Shown here: positions 25,907-34,356 of the stretch, one piece after another | Layout: the number at the start of each line of letters is the position of its first letter | How positions within the stretch are numbered: position 1 is the first letter of the stretch | Source: Providencia manganoxydans | GTDB lineage: Bacteria > Pseudomonadota > Gammaproteobacteria > Enterobacterales > Enterobacteriaceae | Direction: 5' to 3' | Assembly (NCBI RefSeq): GCF_016618195.1 | Contig: NZ_CP067099.1 | Location: 2,976,001-3,040,000 of the forward strand | DNA: 64,000 bases | Translations under genes and position numbers: made by a program | The notes under the pieces: model-generated | What the model saw: only the letters and a program-made list of their open reading frames with translations | Databases searched by the model: none | Told to the model about the DNA's origin: nothing

Positions 25907-26128
25907 ATGTCACACAATAGCTCGCGGTCAAAAGTCCTCAATCCTGAATTACCTTTAAATCAAAGAGCATCCCATGCTAGAAGCTGCGCTAATCATGTTT
26001 CGGCTAGACTTGATATAACACGAGAGGAGCTATTTAAAATCACAATAAAAGCGACAGGTGTAGACTTGAATAAACCAAAAAATGAAAATGAGCTAATGGT
26101 AGCTTTTAGTTATTTTGAACAACTCTGA
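25907..26128 (+). CDS. Small hypothetical protein
   Basis: A 73-aa protein with GGAG seven bases before the ATG, which supports translation. The N-terminal 30 residues are rich in Ser, Arg and Asn. The remainder looks helical (ITREELFKITIKATGVDLNK, then NENELMVAFSYFEQL). There is no signal peptide or membrane segment. I do not recognise the family. It stands alone in the AT-rich segment near tRNA-Ser and could be cargo of a former mobile element. Confidence 0.45.
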   Translation: MSHNSSRSKVLNPELPLNQRASHARSCANHVSARLDITREELFKITIKATGVDLNKPKNENELMVAFSYFEQL

Positions 26129-26260
26129 TATGCTGCGATGACAGTATTACCAGTACCAGTCCAAAGTAGTGAAGGATGAAAATGTTGAAAGAGGAAGTTA
26201 ATGACTAACGTGTAGGAAAACTAGCTATATGCCGCCTCGGCTTATGCGTTGGCGATATTT

Positions 26261-26845
26261 TTATTTAGATTTATGACTTGCTATTTGCTCCATTACGAAC
26301 TGATGTAGCTCTTTAAACTCCCCCTCTGATAGAACTCTTGCAGGGATAACGGTTCCTTCACCACCAAAAGCAAAAATAAACATGTACTCTTCCTCGATAT
26401 AGCACTCTTCTATATTCGACCAAAACATTCTAACTAGAGTCTCTTTCGTAATACTGTCTATATATTTCCTGTTAATTTTAACCTTGACTAATCTATCGGG
26501 ATTACTTTGTTCTTTTTCCTCATTTTTTCTTATGTAACGTTGCTCTATGCGAAATGTAATATACAAACATATCAAAGAAATTAATAAGCCACAAAAACAC
26601 AAAAAACCTATATTTTTAAGACCTGAAAACTCATCCAACTTCGAATAAGCCTCATAACCAATTATTAACAATGCGCCGCCCAGCACAATCGATGCTATAG
26701 AAAATAAATTCCATAGCTTAGTGAATAATCTGTATGGCATTTTTTCTTTATCTATAATGGCAGTTGCTGGCTGTTGTATTAATTTTCGTATTTTCTCTGC
26801 TTCTAATCTCGATGCTGAAAACTGAATTTGATAACGGCTCTTCAT
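26261..26845 (-). CDS. YcxB-like membrane protein
   Basis: About 194 aa. Residues 1-45 are polar and two transmembrane helices follow (about 48-65 and 78-97; SIASIVLGGALLIIGYEAYS and GFLCFCGLLISLICLYITF). The C-terminal cytoplasmic domain (about 115-194) has the YcxB-like pattern ETLVRMFWSNIEECYIEEEY followed by IPARVLSEGEFKELHQFV. ATG at 26845 follows AAGGG; one codon upstream is a TTG. The function of the family is unknown. The gene is low in GC and stands alone in the island-like region. Confidence 0.7.
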   Translation of the reverse strand: MKSRYQIQFSASRLEAEKIRKLIQQPATAIIDKEKMPYRLFTKLWNLFSIASIVLGGALLIIGYEAYSKLDEFSGLKNIGFLCFCGLLISLICLYITFRIEQRYIRKNEEKEQSNPDRLVKVKINRKYIDSITKETLVRMFWSNIEECYIEEEYMFIFAFGGEGTVIPARVLSEGEFKELHQFVMEQIASHKSK

Positions 26846-26922
26846 CAATATTAATCCCTTAATTAATCATAGAAAGTAAGTACCAGAATCAACAATGAAT
26901 CTGGATGTTTAAACGCAATTTA

Positions 26923-27171
26923 TTATTTATTGTTCCATTTCGCCAGTTTTTGTTCTGCTATAGCTTGTTGTTCTGGTGTAACCTCTCCGTTAGATTGCTC
27001 GTTCATATCAAACCGATTGCCAACCAAAGTAAGGACTTTCAAATAAACCTTGCGACTAATGTATGACTGTAATCCCTGTTTAATGCGGCTCTCTCGGATA
27101 TCCAAACCTTTCTCTTTAACCTCAGCAATCATGGCTTCCTTGATACCAGCCTTTGGAGTTGCTAATTTCAA
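26923..27171 (-). pseudogene. C-terminal remnant of a FinO/ProQ-family RNA chaperone
   Basis: An 82-codon frame starting with TTG that encodes only the second half of a FinO/ProQ domain: PKAGIKEAMIAEVKEKGLDI, then ESRIKQGLQSYISRKVYLKV and GEVTPEQQAIAEQKL. The N-terminal part of the RNA-binding domain is missing. At its 5' end it merges with the N-terminal relic of a P4-type integrase read in another frame, with 11 shared bases (27146-27156) at the junction. FinO-like genes are typical of plasmids and integrative elements. This is best read as deletion debris of a mobile element at tRNA-Ser; no function is expected. Confidence 0.7.
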
Positions 27172-27265
27172 CTAATAAAGATAGCCCATTACCATCCGCC
27201 AGCGTGTAGGATTTTTTTTGGCTTGGCACGCTTGATATGCCATATCTATTCGCTTTATAACTCAT
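27122..27265 (-). pseudogene. N-terminal relic of a P4-type tyrosine integrase
   Basis: A 47-codon frame on the minus strand (ATG at 27265) whose middle encodes SYTLADGNGLSLLVE and then SNSKGW. This is the arm-DNA-binding start of P4-type integrases, which typically read AKPK-x-YTLxDGxGLxLLV. A run of eight A near 27212-27219 separates this from a preceding IKRAKPKK in another frame, so a frameshift is likely. The homology stops abruptly at the junction with the FinO/ProQ remnant. Position and orientation, just downstream of the tRNA-Ser 3' end and reading away from it, are those of integrase genes of tRNA-inserted elements. Confidence 0.65.
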
Positions 27266-27416
27266 TAATATTATATAGGAAAATTGTAGAGAGAATTTCT
27301 CTACAGAAACCTATACAACAAATTATATAGATTTAGAAATATGTTAGTAGATTTTGGTGGAATGCTTGATTTACTTGGGATTGGAAGACTTTGGAAGACG
27401 TTACTAGAAGTGAAGA

Positions 27417-27504
27417 TGGCGGAGGAGGAGAGATTCGAACTCTCGGATGGTTTCCCATCGGCGGTTTTCAAGACCGCTGCCTTCAGCCGCTCGGCCACCC
27501 CTCC
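27417..27504 (-). tRNA. serT: tRNA-Ser (anticodon UGA)
   Basis: An 88-nt gene on the minus strand with GGAGGGG at the 5' end pairing with CTCCTCC at the 3' end (one G-U pair), discriminator G and encoded CCA. The anticodon stem-loop GCGGTCTTGAAAACCGC carries UGA, the long variable arm is typical of serine tRNA, and the T-arm contains GTTCGAATC. The sequence is close to E. coli serT, which also lies near tusE. Its 3' end faces the integrase relic, so it has served as an attachment site. Confidence 0.97.
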
Positions 27505-27680
27505 GCAATGACGTGCACTATAAACATCTGAGCGTTGGATGTAAACCCCTTATCATGTCAATTGCTATAAAAATAGGCGCTTAGTGTGTTGATGGACTAA
27601 ATTATCAACATATCTAACGGGTTGCTTGGGTTATTGACTATTTTTTGCTAAATTTGCAGTCTATTTTTGTTTAGGTTGAA

Positions 27681-28016
27681 ATGTGTATGTTGCTTTTTAA
27701 CGGTCAAGAAATTGAGACTGATTCTCAGGGCTATCTTATTGATAGCCAACAATGGAGCGAAGCGCTTATCCCTCTACTTGCAGAGCAAGAAAACATTACT
27801 CTGACAGAAGAACACCTTGAAATCGTTCGCTTTGTTCGTGCCTTTTATTTGGAGTTTAATACTTCCCCCGCAATCCGCATGTTAGTGAAAGCTGTCTCTC
27901 AACAATTTGGAGAGGAAAAAGGAAATAGCCGCTATTTATATCGACTATTCCCTAAAGGCCCAGCTAAGCAAGCAACTAAGCTCGCGGGACTCCCTAAACC
28001 CGTAAAATGTATCTAA
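27681..28016 (+). CDS. tusE: Sulfurtransferase TusE (DsrC family)
   Basis: A 111-aa DsrC/TusE protein. It accepts sulfur from the TusBCD complex and passes it to MnmA for 2-thiouridine formation at position 34 of tRNAs. The conserved C-terminal block [20 protein letters not shown] ends in KPVKCI with the active cysteine as the penultimate residue, as in E. coli. The start may be ATG 27681 (AGG five bases upstream) or ATG 27687, which gives exactly the 109-aa E. coli length. It lies beside serT as in E. coli, but the usual yccA between them is absent. Confidence 0.93.
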   Translation: MCMLLFNGQEIETDSQGYLIDSQQWSEALIPLLAEQENITLTEEHLEIVRFVRAFYLEFNTSPAIRMLVKAVSQQFGEEKGNSRYLYRLFPKGPAKQATKLAGLPKPVKCI

Positions 28017-28027
28017 TTGTACAGCAG

Positions 28028-28309
28028 TTAATAGCGGACTGAAAAATCCGCTATTTTATCTGTTTGCCAATTTTCGCTGAAATAATGGTCAATTTTTGCG
28101 CCTGGGGGGCCACCTGCATTTAGCCATTCTTCGACAAAACTAATGTCTTGCTCTGAGCCATTAATGGCCAAAGTAACACTTCCATCATCGCGATTACATA
28201 CATAGCCTTTAATGCCGTTTTGATTTGCCCAATGATAGGTTTGGTAGCGAAAGCCTACACCTTGAACGCGACCATAGATATAAAATAAACGTCCACCTGT
28301 TGCTGTCAT
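28028..28309 (-). CDS. yccX: Acylphosphatase
   Basis: A 93-aa acylphosphatase. It has the phosphate-binding loop GRVQGVGFRYQTYHWA with the catalytic Arg (GFR, about residue 22) and the catalytic Asn in YVCNRDDGSV (about residue 39). It hydrolyses carboxyl-phosphate bonds in the cytoplasm. It is convergent with tusE; only 11 bases separate the stops, and the tusE terminator hairpin overlaps the 3' end of this coding sequence. The neighbouring rlmI gene of E. coli is absent here. Confidence 0.93.
   Translation of the reverse strand: MTATGGRLFYIYGRVQGVGFRYQTYHWANQNGIKGYVCNRDDGSVTLAINGSEQDISFVEEWLNAGGPPGAKIDHYFSENWQTDKIADFSVRY
28030..28055 (+). terminator. tusE terminator embedded in the yccX 3' end
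   Basis: AATAGCGGA and TCCGCTATT form a 9-bp stem with an 8-base loop, followed by TTATCTG. It lies 13 bases after the tusE stop and within the last codons of yccX on the other strand. Confidence 0.7.
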
Positions 28310-28462
28310 TTTTATCCCCCATTATCAGTACTCTAATTATTAATGTGCTATTTATTACTGTTGTGTTTTTTTCACCGAACAGATAATCTGAGACTGAGGC
28401 ACTGCTTTTCATGTTACATATAAGACAGTGTATTGCGTTATGAGTATTTGTCCATACATTGG

Positions 28463-28490
28463 CTTGAAAACGCGGAACACTGCCCAAATA
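28463..28490 (+). promoter_or_regulatory. Sigma-32-like promoter of hspQ
   Basis: CTTGAAA (28463-28469) is separated by 13 bases from CCCAAATA (28483-28490), close to the heat-shock consensus CTTGAAA-N11-16-CCCCATNT. It lies about 40 bases before the hspQ start; hspQ is a heat-shock gene in E. coli. Confidence 0.65.
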
Positions 28491-28531
28491 TAGAGTTATA
28501 GCATAAGCAAGGCTTTTAGGAGGTGGCTATG

Positions 28532-28852
28532 ATGATCACCAGTAAATATGGTATAGGGCAACAAGTTAGGCATAAACTACTCGGCTACCTAGGTGTTGTC
28601 GTGGATGTTGATGCAGAATACTCGCTCGAACAACCACACGATGACGACGATATTGCAGCAAATAGCGCATTACGTGATCTGCCTTGGTATCATGTTGTAA
28701 TGGAGGATGATAACGGCGATGCAATTCATACCTATTTGGCAGAAGCCCAAATTACATATGAAGCCGCTGATGACCATCCAGAGCAACCCTCTATGGACGA
28801 ATTGGCAGAATCCATTCGCTCACAATTACAAGCACCACGCCTACGTAACTAA
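28532..28852 (+). CDS. hspQ: Heat shock protein HspQ
   Basis: A 106-aa protein nearly collinear with E. coli HspQ: an N-terminal [20 protein letters not shown], the central [20 protein letters not shown] and a C-terminal [13 protein letters not shown]. HspQ is a hemimethylated-DNA-binding protein that also acts as a Lon specificity factor. AGGAGG at 28518-28523 precedes two adjacent ATGs (28529 and 28532); the second aligns with the E. coli N terminus. A sigma-32-like promoter lies upstream and a 12-bp hairpin downstream. Confidence 0.93.
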   Translation: MITSKYGIGQQVRHKLLGYLGVVVDVDAEYSLEQPHDDDDIAANSALRDLPWYHVVMEDDNGDAIHTYLAEAQITYEAADDHPEQPSMDELAESIRSQLQAPRLRN

Positions 28853-28868
28853 CTGATTATCAAACTTA

Positions 28869-28898
28869 CAGTAAAGCAGCAATATCGCTGCTTTACTG
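28869..28898. terminator. Convergent terminator hspQ/yccU
   Basis: A perfect 12-bp stem (CAGTAAAGCAGC with GCTGCTTTACTG) and a 6-base loop between the convergent hspQ and yccU stops. Confidence 0.75.
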
Positions 28899-28906
28899 CA
28901 TATTGG

Positions 28907-29320
28907 TTATTTTTCTAACCCTAACGCTGGGATCTCTTGTTTTGGGCACCTATCCATAACACATTGCATACCCGCATCAAGTGCTATCTGTTGAGCTTCT
29001 TCGCTAACAACCCCTTTTTGTAACCACAGAACTTTCGCTCTCGCTTCTACCGCTTCATGGGCGACTCCTACCGCTGCTTCAGCATTACGAAACACATCTA
29101 CCATATCAATAGGTTGTGGGATCTCACTTAATTTAGCGTACACTGTTTGCCCTAATAAAGTTTGACCTGCCAATTTAGGACTAACAGGGATCACGATATA
29201 ACCCTGCTCCAATAAATACTCCATCACTTCATAACTTGGCCGATCTTTTTTATCGCTGGCCCCAACCAGTGCAATCGTGTTAACGCTACGTAATATTTCT
29301 GCAATTTCTTGACTAGTCAT
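28907..29320 (-). CDS. yccU: CoA-binding domain protein YccU
   Basis: A 137-aa single CoA-binding (Rossmann-like) domain protein, the same length as E. coli YccU. It has the nucleotide-binding start NTIALVGASDKKDRPSYEVM, the core VIPVSPKLAGQTLLG and a C-terminal VMDRCPKQEIPALGL. The function is unknown beyond predicted CoA or nucleotide binding. ATG at 29320 has GGGAG eight bases upstream; the frame is open five codons further. It lies divergent from mgsA, and yccT, which sits here in E. coli, is missing. Confidence 0.9.
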   Translation of the reverse strand: MTSQEIAEILRSVNTIALVGASDKKDRPSYEVMEYLLEQGYIVIPVSPKLAGQTLLGQTVYAKLSEIPQPIDMVDVFRNAEAAVGVAHEAVEARAKVLWLQKGVVSEEAQQIALDAGMQCVMDRCPKQEIPALGLEK

Positions 29321-29420
29321 CAAAATATCTCCCAAAATCAGTAAACTATTAACTCACAATATGATATATCTGATGCCGCATAGTAGCTCGATTGAGCCAC
29401 GCTAATTTTAAGGGAACATC

Positions 29421-29879
29421 ATGGAATCAACCACTCGTACAATAAAAACCCCTAAGAACATAGCTCTTGTTGCCCATGACCACTGTAAGTCTTCACTACT
29501 CGCTTGGGCAACAAAAAATAGTGAACAACTTAAGCCACATCAACTATTTGGAACGGGTACCACCGCTAAATTGCTTACCCATCACACTGGGCTGAATGTA
29601 ACAGGTATGCTAAGCGGTCCAATGGGTGGTGACCAACAAATTGGCGCTATGATTGCTGAACAAAAAATTGATGTGCTAATCTTCTTTTGGGATCCGTTAA
29701 ACGCCGTTCCTCATGATCCCGACGTTAAAGCATTATTACGCTTAGCAACGGTTTGGAATATTCCTGTAGCGACTAATGCTGCAACGGCAGATTTTATCAT
29801 CACCTCCCCTTACTTTAAGGGTGAAATAGATATTGTGATCCCTGACTACCACCACTATCTACAAGAACGTACAAAATAA
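29421..29879 (+). CDS. mgsA: Methylglyoxal synthase
   Basis: A 152-aa methylglyoxal synthase, the same length as in E. coli. It converts dihydroxyacetone phosphate to methylglyoxal and phosphate, an overflow bypass of lower glycolysis. Diagnostic segments are [11 protein letters not shown] near the N terminus, [13 protein letters not shown] around the catalytic Asp (about residues 66-78) and [19 protein letters not shown] near 93-111. It is convergent with helD. Confidence 0.96.
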   Translation: MESTTRTIKTPKNIALVAHDHCKSSLLAWATKNSEQLKPHQLFGTGTTAKLLTHHTGLNVTGMLSGPMGGDQQIGAMIAEQKIDVLIFFWDPLNAVPHDPDVKALLRLATVWNIPVATNAATADFIITSPYFKGEIDIVIPDYHHYLQERTK

Positions 29880-29886
29880 AAATTGA

Positions 29887-29911
29887 GGTGCCGACTCATC
29901 TGTTCGGCACC
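29887..29911 (-). terminator. Terminator between mgsA and helD
   Basis: GGTGCCGA and TCGGCACC form an 8-bp stem. On the minus strand it is followed by TCAATTTTTATTTTG, so it most clearly ends helD transcription; it may also act on mgsA. Confidence 0.7.
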
Positions 29912-29917
29912 ATATCA

Positions 29918-31972
29918 CTATGGCTTTTTCTGTCTAGGAACGCCTAGTTGCCTCAGTATTTCGACAAAGTCTGAAGGTTCATCAGGGTTATAAAGTAACC
30001 ATACTTGCTGTTTTGCACGCGTCATTGCCACATACAAAAGCCGTCGTTCTTCAGCGTGCTCAAACTCTTCATGCTTAGGTAACAATACCTGCTCCATCAC
30101 GGATTCTCTAGGTGCAGCAGGAAACCCATCTTTACCTTGATTGAGCCCACAAATGATCACATGGTCAGCTTGCTTACCTTTAGATGCATGAATTGTCATA
30201 AATTCAATGTTGAGTTTTGGCCAACGTGTTTTTGCTTTATTTAAAATGTCAGGTCGTAAGTAATGATAACGAGCCAAACATAAGATAGTTTCATCATCCG
30301 TGACGTAGCCACTCATTTTATCTAATAAGCGTTCTAGTGCGTTTTCATATAATAAAATAACTGATTTTTTGTTCCCTTTTACTAAGCTATTTAAAGGTTT
30401 ATCTAGCTGAGTAGGATTCTGCAAAATAAAGCTATTGGCAATTTCCCCTATCCTTTCATTAAAACGATAGGTGGTATCTAAAGCACATTGAGCCCCTTCG
30501 CCAAAATTGTGTTCAAAAGATGTCGTGAGATCCAGCTCAGCGCCACTGAAACGATAGATGGCTTGCCAATCGTCGCCGACGGCAAATAGTGCGGTTTGTT
30601 TATTTTGCTGACGCAACGCTTGTAATAATTTAGCTCTTAATGGCGAAATATCTTGAAATTCATCGACTAAAATATGTTTCCATGGACTAATAAAGCGACC
30701 TTTTTCAAGTAAATTAATTGCTTGATGAATTAATCCTGAAAAATCAATGGCACCTTCAACTTTTAAGGCGTTTTTCCATGCTTTTAATAATGGAGACATC
30801 AATCGTATACGCTTTTGAAAGCGATCTTTATACTGCTCATCAGCGGATTCGATCATCTCTTTTTGGCTACCGCCATGCATACGCATTAAGCCTAACCAAC
30901 GTTCTAAGCGGCTAACAACTTTTTTACTGATTTTTTCATCATGCCAAAATTCACCTTCTGGCACATCCCATTGTAGCTCTTCGGTCAACCATTCACGCCA
31001 GCCTTTTGCTTGTGCTTTTTTACTCGCGCACTGCTCACGCCACTCGTTAAGCAATAGCTCCCCTCGTTTTTGTGTATCCGTTTCTAGTTCACTGATCACC
31101 GGCGATTTATTGCTACCTTCACGAATAATATGTAAGGCTAGTGCATGGAAGGTTTTTGCTTCTATATCATCTTGATGTAAACGTTGTTGAATACGTTCGT
31201 TCATTTCTTGTGCGGCTTTACGACCAAATGCAAGTAATAATATTTGATCTGCTTTTGCTAGCCCTCTTAAAAGCAGCCATCCAGCCCTTGCAACAAGTAC
31301 TGACGTCTTCCCACTTCCTGCGCCTGCGAGAACTAAAACATTATCTTCACCGTTAATAACGGAGAGTGCTTGGCTAGCGTTAAGTGGCGATGTTTCAACA
31401 TGTTCGAAAAATTCACTGTAGCGTGACAGTATTGAATCGCACCACTGTTGATTAGTCCGTTGGCGACAACTTTCACCGTTATTCAGCCATTGTAAGCAAT
31501 ACTGATAAGCGGCAGAGCAGTTTTCAAATTGGCTTACGCGAGCCAACGGTAAAGGAAGGGATGAAAACTGTTGGGTGATATTGTGACGAAATGATGCTAA
31601 TTCACGTAGACTGAACCATTTATCTTGTTGTATTTGTTGTTGAATAGAGTTTGCGAGCGTTGCAAGCACTTGAGCACTAATTTCGCTCATTTCATGGCTC
31701 CATAGCTGCCATTTATCATTTAAATAATGATAAAAACGCTGTGTTTGCTTCCACTCCGTTCCATGTAAGCGGACAACTTGCTCGTCCGCCAATTCAAATT
31801 CCAACTCTCCCCAAACAATCCCTCTTTTGCAGCGAATATCAATTAATTGGTTAAAAGGGATGAGATACTGATGTTTTTCACCACTTACCTCAATGCCTGC
31901 ATTTAATAAGCGTACCCGATTATAGGGATGCTGAGCCAGGCGCTGCCCAATCTGTGTTGATTTCAGTTCCAT
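29918..31972 (-). CDS. helD: DNA helicase IV
   Basis: A 684-aa UvrD/Rep-type 3'-5' helicase, exactly the length of E. coli HelD from the ATG at 31972. Motif I is VLAGAGSGKTSVLVARAG (about residues 211-228), motif II is ILVDEFQDIS, motif III is FAVGDDWQAIYRFSGAE and motif VI is EERRLLYVAMTRAKQQVWLL near the C terminus. The N-terminal ~200 residues match the HelD-specific domain. The open frame reaches 31996 but homology begins at MELKSTQIGQRLA. It diverges from yccS; yccF, found between them in E. coli, is absent. Confidence 0.95.
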   Translation of the reverse strand: MELKSTQIGQRLAQHPYNRVRLLNAGIEVSGEKHQYLIPFNQLIDIRCKRGIVWGELEFELADEQVVRLHGTEWKQTQRFYHYLNDKWQLWSHEMSEISAQVLATLANSIQQQIQQDKWFSLRELASFRHNITQQFSSLPLPLARVSQFENCSAAYQYCLQWLNNGESCRQRTNQQWCDSILSRYSEFFEHVETSPLNASQALSVINGEDNVLVLAGAGSGKTSVLVARAGWLLLRGLAKADQILLLAFGRKAAQEMNERIQQRLHQDDIEAKTFHALALHIIREGSNKSPVISELETDTQKRGELLLNEWREQCASKKAQAKGWREWLTEELQWDVPEGEFWHDEKISKKVVSRLERWLGLMRMHGGSQKEMIESADEQYKDRFQKRIRLMSPLLKAWKNALKVEGAIDFSGLIHQAINLLEKGRFISPWKHILVDEFQDISPLRAKLLQALRQQNKQTALFAVGDDWQAIYRFSGAELDLTTSFEHNFGEGAQCALDTTYRFNERIGEIANSFILQNPTQLDKPLNSLVKGNKKSVILLYENALERLLDKMSGYVTDDETILCLARYHYLRPDILNKAKTRWPKLNIEFMTIHASKGKQADHVIICGLNQGKDGFPAAPRESVMEQVLLPKHEEFEHAEERRLLYVAMTRAKQQVWLLYNPDEPSDFVEILRQLGVPRQKKP

Positions 31973-32094
31973 ACACCTTGCACCTGAATTATCCAATAAT
32001 GAAAATGATGGCTGCTTGATTTCAGACGGTTTTTTATTACTTGCAAACAGGCTATCCTATATAGACTAGGGAATGTTTGCCTCTGAGGTACTTT

Positions 32095-34272
32095 GTGTTA
32101 ACGCTGCTTACCAGTTATCGTCGTGTTTTATATAACAGCCATGCTTTATATTATATCCGAATATTGATTGCCCTGACAGGGACGACACTGTTCCCTTGGT
32201 TATTAGGTCAAGATCCTAAAGTCACGATACCACTCACGTTAGGTATGGTTGCCGCGGCACTCACTGACTTAGATGATAGACTAACTGGCCGTTTAAAAAA
32301 CCTTGTCATTACCCTGTTATGCTTTTTTATCGCATCCGTTTCAATTGAGCTACTTTTTCCTCACCCAATTTTGTTCTTTTTTGGGTTAGCACTTTCAACT
32401 TGCGGCTTTATATTGCTAGGTGCATTGGGGCAACGCTATGCGACCATTGCCTTTGGTGCTTTATTGATTGCTATTTATACCATGTTGGGTGTTCCCATTT
32501 TTGATACTTGGTATCAACAACCTGTTTTACTGCTAACGGGTGCAGTTTGGTACAATTTATTGACTTTAATTGGTCATATTCTCTTTCCTGTTCGCCCGTT
32601 ACAAGATGCAATTACTCAATGCTATCAACAGCTCGCAGCCTACCTAGATGCCAAAGCAAATTTATTTGACCCAGACTTAGAAGATGGTTATCAACAATCT
32701 ATCTATGATTTAGCTATTGTTAATAGCGCGTTAGTCAACACCATGAATCAAGCTAAAATAGCGCTTCTCAGTCGATTAAAAGGCGATAGAGGACAAAAAG
32801 GGACACGTACTACATTACAATATTACTTTGTTGCACAAGATATTCACGAGCGAGCCAGCTCATCCCATATTCAATATCAGCAATTGAGTCGCACATTGCG
32901 CCATAGTGATATTCTATTTCGTTTTCAGCGCTTACTGACCATGCAAGCAAGGGCCTGCCAACAAGTCGCACAATCAGTATTGTGGCGTAAACCTTATCAA
33001 CATAACCCGCGCTTCGAAGGTACTTTCAGCTATCTTGAAAACTCACTTCAGCTCTTAAAACAACAATCACCTGATTTTCATGAGGTAAAAGCCCTTTATA
33101 ACCTACTCAAGAATTTAAAAGGAATTGATGTACAGTTGAGAGGGCTTAGTCTTGAACAAAGTTCACGACAACAAAATACAAAACAGCTTGAACAACTATC
33201 AGATGAATCACTATCTGGCTTCAGTGATATTGTGGCGCGTTTTAAACATCATTTAACCCCTAAATCGGCACTATTTCGCCACGCAGTCAGGATGTCACTA
33301 CTGCTATGTACAGGTTATGGCATTATTCAATTGTTTGACTTGGAAAGAGGTTACTGGATCCTCTTAACTAGCCTATTCGTTTGTCAACCCAATTATAACG
33401 CCACCAAACGACGCCTAGCTTTACGTATTATAGGAACCATTATTGGGATCCTCGTTGGGCTACCGCTGTTAAACTTTATCCCTTCAATGGAAGGGCAACT
33501 GACACTAATCGTGATCTCAGGATTACTGTTCTTTGTTTTCCGCAGTAGTCAGTATGCACAAGCCACACTGTTTATTACCTTACTAGTCCTCTTTTGCTTT
33601 AATTTATTAGGTGAAGGGTTTGAAGTCGCACTTCCTCGCATTATCGATACTTTAATAGGTTGCTTTATCGCATTTTTGGCGGTGAGCTTTATTTGGCCTG
33701 ATTGGAAATTTCGCCAATTACCACAAGTGGTACAAAAAACCATGGATAGCAACTGTCGCTACTTAGATGCCATCTTACAACAATACTATCAAGGTAAAGA
33801 TAATAGCCTTGAATACCGAGTAGCACGCCGTGATGCACATAACAATGATGCAGAGTTTGCCTCTGTCGTTTCTAACATGGCAACCGACCCTAAATCCTAC
33901 AAAGTAACTCAGGAACAAGCTTTTAGGCTTCTATGCCTTAATCATACTTTGCTGAGTTATATTTCCGCATTTGGTGCTCACCGAGAACAAATACACAATG
34001 AAGAAAATCTTGCTATTTTAAGTGATGCAATCTGTTATGTTGAAACATCACTGCAAATCGCCACATTAGATGCCCATTCAGAAGAAAAGTCGGAATGCTT
34101 ACGTGAAAGCATTACTCACCGAATTGACAATATTACTGCGAGTGACGATGAAAAAACTGGATTAATTATGGAGCAAACAAGATTATTGCTTGAACTCATC
34201 CCTGAAATTAAATCCATGATTAAACAGATTAATGCGCCTCTTAGTTCTTCAAGTGAAACCAATACGGCATAA
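32095..34272 (+). CDS. yccS: FUSC-family inner-membrane protein YccS
   Basis: A 725-aa membrane protein close to E. coli YccS (717 aa). It has two helix blocks (about residues 15-165 and 400-520) separated by a cytoplasmic domain, with conserved stretches TLGMVAAALTDLDDRL, LGQRYATIAFGALLIAIYTM and YWILLTSLFVCQPNYNATKR. The start is probably GTG at 32095, with GAGG seven bases upstream; TTG at 32077 is less likely. A substrate-efflux role is suggested for the FUSC family but not shown for YccS. A second FUSC protein lies at 7.6-9.4 kb. Confidence 0.92.
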   Translation: MLTLLTSYRRVLYNSHALYYIRILIALTGTTLFPWLLGQDPKVTIPLTLGMVAAALTDLDDRLTGRLKNLVITLLCFFIASVSIELLFPHPILFFFGLALSTCGFILLGALGQRYATIAFGALLIAIYTMLGVPIFDTWYQQPVLLLTGAVWYNLLTLIGHILFPVRPLQDAITQCYQQLAAYLDAKANLFDPDLEDGYQQSIYDLAIVNSALVNTMNQAKIALLSRLKGDRGQKGTRTTLQYYFVAQDIHERASSSHIQYQQLSRTLRHSDILFRFQRLLTMQARACQQVAQSVLWRKPYQHNPRFEGTFSYLENSLQLLKQQSPDFHEVKALYNLLKNLKGIDVQLRGLSLEQSSRQQNTKQLEQLSDESLSGFSDIVARFKHHLTPKSALFRHAVRMSLLLCTGYGIIQLFDLERGYWILLTSLFVCQPNYNATKRRLALRIIGTIIGILVGLPLLNFIPSMEGQLTLIVISGLLFFVFRSSQYAQATLFITLLVLFCFNLLGEGFEVALPRIIDTLIGCFIAFLAVSFIWPDWKFRQLPQVVQKTMDSNCRYLDAILQQYYQGKDNSLEYRVARRDAHNNDAEFASVVSNMATDPKSYKVTQEQAFRLLCLNHTLLSYISAFGAHREQIHNEENLAILSDAICYVETSLQIATLDAHSEEKSECLRESITHRIDNITASDDEKTGLIMEQTRLLLELIPEIKSMIKQINAPLSSSSETNTA

Positions 34273-34356
34273 CGCATAGAAATAAAACTGATGAGCGGGA
34301 GCCAAAATTGCCTTATATGATGATCTTGGCCCCCACTCTTTCAATACCGATTAAAA

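Noticed and set aside
27301..27498. Minus-strand open frame of 65 codons
   Set aside because: It runs through the tRNA-Ser gene and is not coding.
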